A DNA stretch of 64,000 bases from Zarea fungicola (GCA_900169235.1 FWCC01000174.1:248001-312000); one strand, 5' to 3'; shown: positions 22,624-34,484, counted from the stretch's first letter. The notes: a model not told the origin generated them from the sequence alone. Numbers and translations are program-made.

Positions 22624-24683
22624 ATGGAGGACGACGCAGCGCAAATGGCCTTCACCAACCCCGCCAATGACCTGGCCTCCATGACTCTTGACATTGACAA
22701 TCTCCTCCCCCTCGACATGTCTCTGTCGCATGGCCTGGATTCCTACTCTACAGGTTTCCATGATGATACTTGTCTCGATCACAGCAGCTTTAATCACTGC
22801 CATATTGGCACAAAGAGTCATGCGCCTGCTCCAAAGGCTCCCATGATGGGCCAGCGGAGTTTCTCACAGACCAACACTCGCCAACGACACACCAGCTCAA
22901 ACCCTACACCAGCTGCGCCTGCCCCTTCGCCGGAGGAGCAACAATCGCAGCCGCATTTCCCGTCACCTTGGGACACCATCTTTACACAGTCCCTACTACA
23001 AAACAACATGTCATGTTCGGGCTTTGACATGTGCGCTGACGACCAGTGTGCCGCCTCTGCCTGCAACTCCGAGTGCGCAGGAAGCTGCCCTAGCGAATGC
23101 GGAGATGACACTCATGCTGTCTGCTGCGATGACGATGCTTGCGGTCCTCCCGATCTTTGTCTGGATGAAAGCTGCAGTGCGCCCGCTATTCCATGCTCCA
23201 AGACCTCCTGCCCCATCTCGGACAATGAGGCTGTCGCAGCCGCCGCCCTTACCTCGTTTGGTGAAAAAGGCATGTCTGCGCCTAGCAGCTCTTCACAAAC
23301 TGCCCCGACACCTAGTGTCGTTACCGATGCTGTATATCTTGACCTACCCGCCGTTCCCTGTTCTTCTCTCTCGTTGGATAACTCGTTTGGTGCCACGATG
23401 GCCTTCTCGGGCCAACTCTGGGATATCGCCCCCGAGTTTATTCTCGCAAATCACATCATGCAATATCATGACCCGACCCATCAGGATCACCACATGCACT
23501 CCTGCATAGCTGAAAAGCCCAGCTCTGTCATGACAATGTGCTCATTGCCAAGACATGGAGATCCAACTCCGGACGGCATCAGCTCCCACGGCGTCGATGC
23601 CATTTGTGGTTTCCAGATTCAGGATCCTTATGACTTTGCCCAACACATCTTCCAAGAGCATCGTCCTGCACTTGCAGCGAATGGAAACAATTTGCAGAAA
23701 ACGTTTCAAAGTGCGACATCAATGAACAACATATTTGACCCTCACCAGCATCACAACCACTATTCATCCGCTACTTCGCCGTCCACCAACCTGTCATTGG
23801 CTACATCCATGTCTCCTGCCCCTACTTCGCTCCCTACTCCATCGACACTTGGAGGCACAAACTACTTTACGGATATCACAAACGCCAATGCTGAATCGAC
23901 TCCGTTGGCTTCAACTGAGGACCAAACCATCTGCCGTTGGCTGGTTGGTGATGGTATGGGTGGCCACAAAATCTGCGGTCATGAATGCAGCGATCACAAG
24001 TCATTGCAAGAACACTGCAAGACAGATCACCTGAAACAGATCAAAAAGGACCATGCTGGCTTCTACTGCCAATGGCAAGGGTGCACCAGACACACTACAT
24101 TTAGCCAACGCAGTAAACTGGAGCGCCATATGCAAGTTCACACTGGGTGTAAGTTGACCCCTTGTCCGGTTCTACTCCCCTCTTGCAGACACTAACATAC
24201 TCACCAGACAAACCCGTTCAATGCCACATCTGTGGCGCGTCCTTGTCAGCCAAGCAGTCGCTTGAGCAACATATGCGTACCCACACAGGCGAAAAGCCCT
24301 GGGTTTGTTCGTTTGACGGCTGTAACCAGTCGTTTAAGCAGCAAAGTGCACTGACAATGCACGAGCGTACACACACGGGCGCCAAACCTCTACAGTGTGA
24401 TATTTGTGGTAAGAAGTTTGGCGAGTCCTCCAATCTGTCCAAGCATCGTCGCATCCACAACATTCGCGGCGCACACGTCTGCGAGATCTGTGGCAAGGAC
24501 TTTCACAGGTTGGACCAGCTCCGCCGTCACATGGGCACAAACCACAAGGACAGACCCGAAGAAGTGAGCAAGATTCTCAGCCGCGTCAAGACGGGCAGAA
24601 TTTCCAAACCGAGCATATCTGTCTTATCCAGTGATGGCTTGAGTGATTTTGATGAGCACGCTGTGATGATGCAGGTCGCCTAG
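22624..24683 (+). CDS. zafA: C2H2 zinc-finger transcription factor, ZafA/Zap1-like zinc homeostasis regulator
   Basis: Two exons, 22624-24148 and 24208-24683, joined in phase 1 to give 666 aa. Zap1/ZafA activates zinc-uptake genes in zinc-poor cells. The C-terminal half carries a run of C2H2 fingers: an outlying CRW..HECSDHKSLQEHCKTDH pair, CQWQGC..RSKLERHMQVH, CHICGASLSAKQSLEQHMRTH, CSFDGCNQSF..ALTMHERTH, CDICGKKFGESSNLSKHRRIH and CEICGKDFHRLDQLRRHMGTNH. The spacing and the ESSNLSKH finger match the Zap1 DNA-binding block. The N-terminal part has a Cys-rich segment (about residues 128-200, with many C-X3-5-C steps) and His/Cys-rich stretches, comparable with zinc-sensing activation domains. 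ATG lies in ACCATGG. I saw no clear zinc-response element upstream. Zinc-finger factor certain; ZafA likely. Confidence 0.85.
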
Positions 24684-25369
24684 CATGTTGCGGAAAGTCA
24701 GCCTGGAGTTTTTGGTCTTGGGTAATGCATATAGATACCTGTTTTTTGCTTTTGTCGTTTTTATTTTGATGGCGTTGATTGGCCGATGGGTTGAACAGGC
24801 TGGAATGACAAGAATCCTGACCTGTCTGGACATTTTCTGTACTTACATATTTTTCCAGTTCGGCAGTATCTACTGTGATGAAGATATGCAGCACGAATTA
24901 AGACGAGGGTTTTAATGAGAAGTGAAGAATAATCCTACGGATTTTGATTGGCTCAATTTTTCATGTTGCTGTTTAAGTTGCAAAAGTTTATCAAGGTGGC
25001 CTAGACATTGGACGTCTATGGTGGAGGCGACCGCTCCGTGATGCCGTCCAGTTTGTATTTTGTTTGTGTAGTTAAATTTGCTGAGAAGAGTATTATTCTG
25101 AGTTTACTAAATTCAAGCTTATACGGGAAAACAAAAGCGAAGGCAATTACTCCGTACATTGCAAAAGATGGCCAAGGCCTCACAAGCCAAAGTTGGTGGC
25201 CGCGTCCACCCGCTGCTCCCCACCCCACTTTCCCTCTCATCTAAAAAGCACAGCCATTGCCCAAGCTTGGCGCAACTATCCGGAACACCATTCAAGTCTC
25301 GCCCTGAACAAAGAAAAAACGGACCAAAAAAAAGAGAGCAATATTGTAGATTTTATTTTCCCTTTGAAG
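24684..25369. other. Intergenic region, tandem genes
   Basis: About 690 bp: the 3' flank of the zinc-finger gene followed by the promoter of the next small gene. A purine-rich AAAGAGAG leader precedes the ATG at 25370, and an ACTCCGTAC motif occurs near 25149. No gene is seen. Confidence 0.4.
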
Positions 25370-25872
25370 ATGGGCAATATATGTGGCAAGCAAGAACCCG
25401 AAAACTTTGCCGGGGCCGGGCGCGTCGTCGGCTCCGCGCCCCCAGCGCAGACAAAGTCGTCTGTCCCAGCCAACGTCAGTCGCGGCAAAGGACACACTCT
25501 AGGCGGGGGCAGCGCCAACGACACACCGCAGCTGCCGGCAAACATACAAGCACAACAGGCCGCTCTAGTATGTTTTTTTGCATTTCATTCTTCTGTCTCT
25601 TCACTCTTCTCTTTCATTTCTCTTCTGATCTCAGAAGTGTCTCCCGCATGTACGGCGAGAGAGAGAGATGGTGGTGGAGAGTATTGATAAGCTAACGACA
25701 ACCCCCATAGAAACGATTTGATGAAAGCAAGGGCAAAGATGGCAAGCTGCAGCAAAAGCTCAACCAGCAGAAGAGAGAGAGCCGTTCAAAGACTCTCAAG
25801 GAGGCCAGCGCGCAAAACTTGCGGCAGCGTGAGGAGGCAGAGGATGCCGCAAAGAGAAGGGACATGAACTGA
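25370..25872 (+). CDS. Small N-myristoylated-type protein of unknown function (119 aa)
   Basis: Two exons, 25370-25567 and 25711-25872, joined in phase 0 to give 119 aa. The start MGNICGKQ has Gly2, a small residue at position 6 region and Cys5, the pattern for N-myristoylation plus palmitoylation, so membrane attachment is likely. Residues 10-66 are Gly/Ala/Pro-rich with repeated short motifs (GAGRVVGSAPP, GHTLGGGS). The second exon encodes a highly charged helix (KRFDESKGKDGKLQQKLNQQ, then REEAEDAAKRRDMN). The 143-nt intron has a GCTAAC branch site. I have the impression of similar short proteins across Pezizomycotina but know no function. The ATG is fixed by the lipidation motif. Confidence 0.75.
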
Positions 25873-26461
25873 GCTCTCGTTGGGGGTCATCTTTTTGGAG
25901 TTGAAGTTTGGTCGACGACTCTTCAGCTCTCAACGCAGCTGGCTCCCCATCTACTTTATTCCCTTTTCCCATTCTTGATTACAATTGCCTGCGCAGCGTC
26001 GTGTTTTGTGTATTAGACCTCTGTTTTGTTTCTCTCATTGTTCATCCGACAGACATACATTGTTATAAGATAGATTATGACAGGACATTCTCTCCATGAG
26101 CAGAGAAACATATCCGTCTGTGTGAAAGTGATGGAATAGAACAACGTTCCATATGCTTGCCGTGGAAGATTAAAGCCGCCTCTTTAGTAAAGAACAAAAA
26201 ACAATATTGGTAGTATTTTTTCTGGATTTGTACTATGTTACAGTTCCATCCATTCATGCATGCGCCTCTACCCATTCACGTAAACTTAAAGGTATAGTTT
26301 TTGCTCCCCCAGGGAAACCCGAATGACAATTTTTACAAAAAACAAGTCCAATCCCGAAACAAACCAAAAAACAATCTGATGCGATGGGACAGCCCCCAGA
26401 ATCACCAAATAAAAAGCAACGTAAAATCTGGCTGACATGTCCGGAGAAAAAAAAGGAAACA
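25873..26461. other. Convergent intergenic region, no gene
   Basis: About 590 bp between the stop codons of the small lipidated protein and PRP5. T-rich at first, then A-rich (26320-26460). It appears to be 3' UTR on both sides. Confidence 0.45.
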
Positions 26462-26982
26462 TTACGAAATGGTATAACGACCACTCGCCGGTGCTCTGCT
26501 GTCCGCATCCGCCGCCGCAATCGTCCCTTCCTTAAGCAGCCTCGTCAACTCATTGAGAGCAGAGCCAACAACGAGCTCGGTGTCACCCTCAATGAGAATG
26601 TAGAGCTTCGGCTCCGCCCCTTCGGGGACTTCTTTCCCGGCTGGGTAAAAGTTACCCTTGGTCGTGATCGACGTGCCCGTCGCTTCGAGGATCTTGGCGA
26701 CGTTGGTGCGGTTGGTGACAGCCCAGCGCGCCTTTTGAGGGAAGTCGTTGATCTCGAGCGTCGCGTGGAACGCTCCCGCGTCCGGTCCCTTGTTGTCGAT
26801 CGGCTGGCCCGATCGGAGCTGGCCCGCCTTGCCGAGCCGCGAGTTGATGGCACTGACGGCGGAGCTGACCTTGTCGAGTGGGTTGTTGCCGCCGCCGGCG
26901 GATTTGCCCCCCGCGCCTCCACCCGGGTTGCTCGCGACAACACCCGACGTCTTGATGACCGGCTCGGTGTGGACGGGCACCG

Positions 26983-27020
<38 letters not shown>

Positions 27021-30000
27021 TGCTCCGCCTTGGCCGCCTCGCGCGACTGGATGCCCGAGGCCGCCGCTTTGATGGCGTCGAGAGCACGTACGTTCTTCTG
27101 CTGATCTTCATCGCCTCCTTTGTCGTCTTTCTTCTCCTCCTCTTCGTCCCCGTCCGCTTTGTGCGTTTTGCGCTCCCGGAGGCGAGCCGCTTCACGTTCC
27201 TGATCAAGCCGGTCAAGACCCTTACCACCAAACCCGGAAGTATCTTTTGCTTTGCCCGACTTGACCTTCTCCCGATGGGCTTTTCGCATTTCATTGAGGC
27301 GTTCCGGTACTGGTTGTTCGCTCTGCTCGAGAGCCTTGGCAATGCCCGGCGCGCAGTTTTCCTGCTCGGGCGTGATAAATGTCACGGCAACACCAGTGTT
27401 TCCCGCACGTCCTGTTCGGCCAGCACGGTGCACGTAGTCTTCCAAGTGGTTAGGTGCGTCGTAGTTGATGACAAGTTTGAGTTGCTTGACGTCTAAGCCA
27501 CGAGCAGCAACCGACGTTGCAATGAGAATGGGCACGACGCCCTTTTTAAAATCAGATATCGTTGAGTCACGGTCGACCTGATCCTTGCCGCCGTGAATGG
27601 ACATGCAAGGATAACCCTTCATCATGAGCTCTTTGAGCAAATCATCCGCCTTTTCTTGTCGCTCAACAAAGAGTAAGGAGCGGGCATCCTCGTCATTGTC
27701 ATACAACTCGCCGAGCAGTTCAAGCACACGGTGAAACTTGGTGTTTTCGTCACGGACCTCTACAATCTGCTCAATTTCCTTGGCCACTACACTGCGCCCA
27801 CCAACTGTAATCTCAATAGGGCTCTTGAGTACCTTTTTGGTCAGTGAGTCAATGATGCGCGGCATGGTTGCGGAAAAGAGAATCGTTTGCTTGTCAGGTC
27901 GCATATTGGCAAAAATCTTCATCACTTGAGGTTCGAAACCCATATCAAACATTCTGTCTGCTTCATCCAGAACCACATAGGTAACTCGCCGCAAGTTGGT
28001 GACACGGCCTTGGTTGGCTGCGAGCAAGTCAATCATACGGCCAGGTGTGCATACGATAATCTCGGTACCACGCTTGAGCTCCGCAATCTGGTCACGGATA
28101 GGCGCGCCACCATAGGCGCAGACTGAACGGAGGCCCATCATCTTCAGAAACGGTTTGCAGTCGCGGTGAATTTGAGTTGCAAGCTCTCGTGTGGGGGTCA
28201 TAATCAGACCGATGGGCCCGTCATTGTCTTTCAGCGGTGGCTGATCCTTAATGTGACGAAACATGGGCAGCAAAAATGCCATTGTCTTGCCCGAACCCGT
28301 CTTGGCTACACCAACAACGTCTCGACCAGACATGAGCGCAGGGAGGGCCTGCATCTGAATGGAAGTCGGCTTGTCAAAGCCCATGTCTTGAATGACATCT
28401 AGTGTTTGTCTGGTTAGACCGCACTGAGCCCACTTCTGCACCGGCTTTGGCACGTCCTTGCCGCTGACCTTTATGCCATCTAGCTCAGCACGCAGCTCTG
28501 CCACCTCTGTTTCGTTGAGTTCACTGAGCTCGATAGGCTCCACCCAAAAGTTCTTTCGGATGGGCTGGATTTCGAGTTTGCTATAGTCTACTGTGGGGAT
28601 TTCCTTCTTCTTGCGTTTGTTGGCCATGGCCAGCACAGTACTGGCGTCAGGTTCGTTCTCGACTTCAAATCCATAGTCGTCATCGCTAAAATATGCTTCG
28701 GGCTCTGGCAGCTTCTTGGCCGTGGCAACCTTCTTTGCTGTAGGCCTTTTAACTGCAGTGTCCTTCAAATCGTCCATAAATACGTCTAACGGATCAATAT
28801 CGTCCTCCACTTCGTCAACTTCCATCGGCTGCTCCTCAATAGCATCCGCGGCAGTTCCATTCGCAACTGGTGCTGCGTCCGCCATTGTCTCGTCAGCGTT
28901 TGCTTCCTTGGCAGTTTCCTCTTCTGTTTGATTTTCAGCCTGTTGACGCCTCTCGTGTGCAGCACGCGCTGCAGCAGCAGCCTCTTCTTCATTTTCAGCA
29001 AAGCCGTCGACATCCTCATCGTCGTCATCGTCTTGGTCAACGTATGGCGTATCGTCTGCCTCTAGAGGCAAGCTGGGGAGTTTTGTAAGCTTGCGCTTCG
29101 TTGTCTCCTCCTCGTCCATGTCAAGCTTTCGTTTACTGGGGAGCTTCTCGTCGCCCTGAGATTTGCCGAACCCAAATGCGCTTGCCTTGGCTCGATTAGC
29201 CGGTAGCGCAGACGCAGTAGTCGATTGCTTGACAGGCGCAGCCAGCTTGACCTGGTCAGAGTTGATAGATCCCAAAATGGAACTGGTAGAATCCTGTGTC
29301 CTCGCTGCAGACTTTTTGGCGATACTCTTAGGATCAAACTTGCCAGCATACGGTTGCACGGGCGACGCAGTGCCGGATTCTGGTCCCGGCGTAGGAGACG
29401 CACCAGATGACACGACCGGAGAGGCGGCTCCAGACGAAACGCCGCTGGCCTTCTTGTCCATCTCTGCCAGCAGGTTGCGAGTTTGACTTGGGTTCACCTC
29501 TTTTTGTTTCTGGGCCTCCAGCTCCTTCTTCTTTCTCCAGGCCTCAACCTTGGCCAAGCGGTCAGCCTTTTTCTTCTCGGCATCGGTTTGCGCAGATGTT
29601 GCGGCCGCGGCCTGCTTCGAAGGCTGTGTGGTAGGCTTGTTAGTGAGCGAATGATAAAGTGTACGTTTGACGGTCCCACGAACCTCCTCAGAGTCTCTGG
29701 ATCGATCGTCCTGCGTGTTTCTGTTGCGGCCGTCGTTGCGATTATTGCGAGGGTCAGCACCCCTGGAGTCTCTGCCACGAGAGTCATCTCGTCTTCTGTC
29801 GCCATCACGGCTCCTGTTTCGTCGACCTTCTGGTGACCTGGCCCTGTCATCGTAACGGTCCCGGGACCGGCGTCTATCCCTACCGCCGCGGTAGCGGTCC
29901 TGGTCTCTGTCTAGGGAGCGCGATCGGGAGCGGTCTCGCCTTCGATAGTGGTCGCGATCACGGCCGCCATCTCGATCGCGGTATCGGCGCTGTGAATAGG

Positions 30001-30199
30001 GAGTTGCCCTGTCAGTATACCGTGCTGCTCTGCCCCAAGGCTGGCGCTGAGAATGGCGAAGGCCTACCTCTGGCGTGCGCGACCTGGAGCGTCTACGGTA
30101 GCCTCCTCTGTCGTCGCGGCGATCTCTCGCCCGCCTGTCGTCACGGTGGCGGTAGCTTCCTGCAGGGCTTGGTGAGCGCGAGTCTCTTGGCCGAGCCAT
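26462..30199 (-). CDS. PRP5: DEAD-box ATP-dependent RNA helicase Prp5 (pre-mRNA splicing)
   Basis: One long open frame of 1245 codons. Prp5 remodels the U2 snRNP so that it pairs with the intron branch site. The first 170 residues are an Arg/Ser/Asp-rich RS-like region. An acidic middle part contains the Prp5 hallmark DPLD ([11 protein letters not shown], about residue 467). The helicase core follows: [19 protein letters not shown] (Q motif), AKTGSGKT (about 630), [23 protein letters not shown] (about 742), SATMPR, and [10 protein letters not shown]. Near residue 1060 is a tract of 13 or so Gln. A possible 78-nt GT-AG intron (30067-29990) lies inside the N-terminal RS region; it is a multiple of 3 without a stop, so the frame cannot decide. 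Divergent from an HCNGP-like gene. Confidence 0.95.
26984..27024. repeat. CAG/CTG trinucleotide tract coding polyglutamine in PRP5
   Basis: A nearly pure CTG run on the + strand (one CTGTTG interruption) encodes about 13 consecutive Gln in the C-terminal tail of Prp5. Such tracts are often length-variable between strains. Confidence 0.9.
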
Positions 30200-31295
30200 C
30201 TTGTGTGGATGGATTACTCTCGTAGGCTCAGCAAGACACTAGAGAATAAAAAAGTGTTGGTGAGATGTACTTGTTAAGAACTGCGAAACGCCTTTGTGCC
30301 GCGGTGCGTACTCCTGGGTTGTCTCTCTTTCTCGCTCCGTCGCAGAGAGCTGCCTTTCTATGTCTAGAGTCCAGCGACCGATATGCCAGTCGTGCAAGTG
30401 CTATTAACAAAGAGTCGAATGGCCAGGGAAGTGCGCCAAGCTCTGTGTGGTGATGCAAAATGGTCAGATCAGAAACAAGTCGAGATGGAGGCTGGTTGGT
30501 GGCGGTTGGAAAATTGCAGGCCGAATCAGGCAGCACGGCTGAGCTGAGCGCAAGGCGGCCCCACAAGTTGAAGATGGGCGAAGGATGGAAGACGTACGAT
30601 GACATCGGCTATAGGTAGTTGATATACTCAACTTTAAATTGCATCTGCCTTTAGTGTCAATTTAACCTGACAAAGTTTTGATTTTAGTGTCCAATTCTCA
30701 TTTCAAATTCAAATAACTACAGCACTGTCGGCAGAAACTTCTGAGGGTTTTGCATTGGAATGTGTTAGGCTTGCGTTTAGCCAGTTCTGACGATGCAGCG
30801 ACATTCACCAAGCCGATGACAGTGACAGTATTGAGTTCCATACTGATGCTAAAAAATATCAAGGGCGATTACCATGTTAATAGTAAACAAACCTAATGAA
30901 GAAGAGGTAAAAGTTAGGTGGCGGTAGCTAGAGGTTTATATATAATGCTATGTTTTCTGAAGGAGAACATACACAGTCTCTACATAGTACTCCGTAGCCT
31001 CGGTGTTATACTGTCGTGTGCGCTGAGCTTGACGGCTTCAGTAACGTCAACAATGAAACCCTAAAGCATTTATACCGAGAAAGGAACCAGCGGAATCTAA
31101 AACTGATGCTTCAATTCCTAGCTCCCAATTGAATGAACATTGCGTAATCTGGTCTCCCCTACGTATACATTGGGCGGGTGAGAGGTTTACGCAGCCCCAC
31201 TTAAAACAGCAGAGGTGACTTCACAGCCAAAAACTGTCTTGCTCAATCTCAACATCGAACAATCAATCTCATTCCAGACGCCCCAATCTCATAAA
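30200..31295. promoter_or_regulatory. Divergent promoter region PRP5 / HCNGP-like
   Basis: About 1.1 kb. A telobox-like AAACCCTAAA sits at 31056-31065 on the HCNGP side, and a TAGTACTCCGTAG motif near 30985-30997. An open frame of 125 codons at 30228-30605 (-) has no family-like composition and probably overlaps the PRP5 leader. Confidence 0.4.
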
Positions 31296-32387
31296 ATGGG
31301 AGGTTTGGTAGGCTACGCGAGTAGTGAGGAGGAAAGCGAAGATGAAGAGACTCACATCCAGGTGCCTTCGCCGGCCAAACAGGTGCGTTTAGTCACTACT
31401 TCTGATCGCTCTATATACGAAGCGTTTTTACTGACAATCGTCAACCGCAGCCAACGCAATCACAAACCACAGGAGGTAGTAAGCTTAACCCTGTAGCTTG
31501 TAAGTAAAATTACAGAGACTAAATGCTTTTCTCCATTGTAAATTGCCGAAAATTGACCAACTAACTCACATACAGCGGAAGCCAATCCTGTACGACAGCA
31601 GCCAGATGCAGTATCATCACCAGCGCCAGGTGCTGCGCTTCCTCCTCCTCCTCCTCCAAATGCGGCACCTCTAGGACCATCACTCCCTCCCATGGAAGCA
31701 CCCACCACCACGACAGTCCCTCTACCTGGTCCAGACGACGACGACGGCAACGACACAGCCGATGCGCGGCCGTCCTCACCGTACACCACCACGCGCTCCC
31801 TCATCCACGATCTCACCCTCCCCACCATCCCCAACTTTGACATTCCCGCGTCGCCGCCGGGCTCGCCACCGCCCGCCGCGGCCGGCACCAACGCCAAGTT
31901 TACGCAGTTTCTCGCCCTCAAGAGGAAGGGCACCCACTTCAACGAAAAGCTCGAGCAGTCGTCTGCCCTGCGCAACCCCGCGCTCACGGATAAGCTTCTC
32001 CAGTTTGTGGATATCCCGCCTCCCCGGCCGCCACCGGTCGTGTCCTCCGGAAGCAACGGCAAGTCCGCGGTGGCGGTGGCAGCGCAGGAAGGAGGAGGAG
32101 GAGGCGGAAGCGAAGGCGACAACAACAGCAGCATCATGGATAATAGCCTGCAGTATCAGACCACGCTGTCACACGACTTGTGGGACCCCACCGCGTTCCC
32201 AGACTGGGCGTTCAGGGACCGGCTCCGGCGGATGCGCGACAAGGTGGCCAAGGAGAGGGAGGCGACGAGGGCAGGCCCCGGAAGGAGCAGCGTCGAATTC
32301 GTGTCGGGAACGACGACGGCTACGGCAACGCTTTCTGGTACGGGTGGTGGCCTGAGCAAGGAGGACAGGAGAAAAGGCAGATGGTAA
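31296..32387 (+). CDS. HCNGP-like protein (SAP30-binding protein family)
   Basis: Three exons: 31296-31382, 31451-31499 and 31576-32387, giving 315 aa. The family (HCNGP/SAP30BP) is nuclear; human SAP30BP works with RBM17 in splicing. The start MGGLVGYASSEEESEDEE is the usual acidic opening. After a Pro/Ala-rich spacer the HCNGP domain lies at about residues 130-250, with IPNFDIPASPPGSPPP, then KFTQFLALKRKGTHFNEKLE, SSALRNPALTDKLLQFVDI, and TLSHDLWDPTAFPDWAFRDRL. A Gly/Ser-rich insert (GGGGGGSEG) interrupts it before the last block. The 3' end is Thr/Gly-rich and ends KEDRRKGRW. Introns of 68 and 76 nt are GT-AG and the phases fit; a nearer donor at 31476 in exon 2 would lose frame. Confidence 0.9.
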
Positions 32388-33122
32388 TGACACCAAAAAA
32401 ACTAATATGAACTATGAATGAGCCTTTGGGAATACATTGTAGAAAAAAGCTTCTTAGCTCCATTTTGCATGTGCTGCACTCATACAATACAAAACTAATT
32501 GATACCCTTGAAATGATGCGAGTGGCGCAACCCCCTACATGTACAATGCTTGGTCCGCCATGGCAGTGACATACAAACGAGTGTGTATTCTACTCACTGT
32601 TTGCCATGTCAAGACGAATTCAAATTAGTTGGCATGCATGGAAATTGTGAAATGTGTAAGATCTTCAACATAACGATTCATGCCATTCATGGCCGATATA
32701 CTAACTAGCAAATCGAGGTATCTTGAATCAAAATGCACCGCTACCCAAGCTTCACATCGCAACCGTATATCCAAACCTGGTAGATATATAAAGAATAAGT
32801 CCCACATCCAGGTAACACAACTGATCGTGCGGGCCGCGGAACAAATATACACATGGCTCCGTCTTCTTCCCCGTTGGAGCGAACGAAGGCCTCCCAGTCG
32901 TTTCAAACGTCGCGGTATATAGAGTTCCTTCTTTTTCATTATCCAACAATCATAAAACAGCGCGTGCCAAGGCAAATAACAAGAAAACAATAAGTTTCGG
33001 GAAAGTAAGAAGATGAAACCCGATTAATTAAAAATGAGTAAACTAGACGACTAGCGACTCATACCATCGTCCATTCAGACCAACACGCTAAACGTCATCG
33101 TACACGATCAAGAACCACCACC
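32388..33122. other. Convergent intergenic region, no gene
   Basis: About 735 bp between two convergent stop codons; AT-rich, no coding or RNA signal. Confidence 0.45.
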
Positions 33123-34484
33123 TTAAACGGCATCCTTGTTGCACTTGATTTGAACAGGTAAGCCGGAGCGGGAAAGGGTCTCGGTGAGGTTAAGATGGAC
33201 AGTCTGGTTGGCATGAGCCAGAGCATAGTTGAAGTAGGGGATCTCCTGGCCATTTCTGGTAACGTTGGAACCAATCAGGGTGAATGTTGCGATGCCGGTC
33301 TCGCAGTCGGGCTTGTGGCCAGCAGCGAGGACAAGAATGTTGCCCTGGTCGAGGTTACCGGTGACATTGACTCTGTTGTCTCCGGGAACGAGGCTGAGGT
33401 CATCGATATAGAGCTTGCCAAGATTCTGGCCGTAGTAGTAGTTGTTAAAGACAGCGTTGCCAATTTCCAGACTGAAGTGAGATGGGTTAGGCAGGATGGC
33501 AGTGGCCCAGAAGTTACGGAAGTTGGGGACTGAACCGTTGTCGACTTGGAGTTTGACCATAGGGTCAATAACCTGCATGCCGTCGAAGAGGTTGAGACCG
33601 CTTGTGGGAAGCGTCTTCTGGAAAGTGACGGGGTATGTCTTGTCGAGGCCAGCAGGCTGGACCCTGGTATCACCCTTGATGCCGATATTGAGCGTCTTGT
33701 TGTTGACGAACCACGTGTTGAACTGCTGGAAGGCATCAAGGTCGCCAACGGTGATGTCCTGGGTAAAGTTGACCCAAGAATGCTTGTTGGCGTTGGTAGG
33801 AGGAAAGTCCAGGATGGTGAAGGGGGACTTGTCCGGAGCATCAGGAAGGTACATGCCGCCCTTGAAAGGCTGAATGTTGGCCTTGACAGTGCCGTCGGTG
33901 CTGATGGTCGAGCTAATGTCCATGGTGAATGAGTTGGGCGCGGCATTAGTGATCTTGACAGCTACGATTTCAAGCTTGGCCTGGTTGATCTTGTCCTGGG
34001 CGATTCTGGGAATAGCGACAAAGATTCTATAGAATTGCCATGATTAGCTTGTAATTCATTACAAAAAAAACTTGTCTTTCGCGGTTGCGGCTCTTGATAT
34101 ATGCACCATGCCGGGATTTGTGCAAGGGTAGGACAAGGATCGGGATATTGACTTTGAGCCTGAGCACAGAGTCGCGATGGCCTTTATGCATGGCAAAGGC
34201 TATCTGCACAGCCTTTCCACCCTCAACAATAAGAAAAGCTCAAATAGCAACAACCACAAAAAGAGCGAGCTCTTCCAAGGGAATATGTAAAATGTGATGA
34301 TATTCCAAAACAAGGGCAAAATTAGCAAGGACACTCACGTAATCAGGATGATGAAGACGGCAATGACAATAAAGATGATGAGATGGAGCCACCAGAAACG
34401 TTGGCAATGACGCTTAAGAGCGCCCTTCTTGCCTGGCTCGCGGACATTCTCCGTGGTGGAAACCTCGTGCTTGGAGTCGGACAT
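33123..34484 (-). CDS. Single-pass membrane protein of the fungal DUF3712 type
   Basis: Two exons, 34484-34339 and 34026-33123, joined in phase 2 to give 349 aa. A short basic cytosolic head (KKGALKRHCQRFWW) is followed by one hydrophobic segment, LHLIIFIVIAVFIILITIFV (about residues 33-52), then a large beta-rich lumenal or extracellular part with several N-glycosylation sequons (NFT, NKT, NVT, NQT, NLT). The pattern KITNAAPNSFTMDISSTIST..GTVKANI and FNTWFVNNKTLNIGIKG fits the DUF3712 family, whose members have LEA-like folds and sit in vacuolar or other endomembranes. The biochemical role is not known to me. The intron is long (312 nt) and interrupts the gene directly after the membrane segment. 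Confidence 0.85.

Noticed and set aside
26384..27496. 370-codon open frame opposite PRP5
   Set aside because: Antisense shadow; includes a poly-Leu run that is the reverse of the PRP5 CAG tract.
30228..30605. 125-codon minus-strand frame upstream of PRP5
   Set aside because: No coding composition or homology; lies in the PRP5 leader/promoter.
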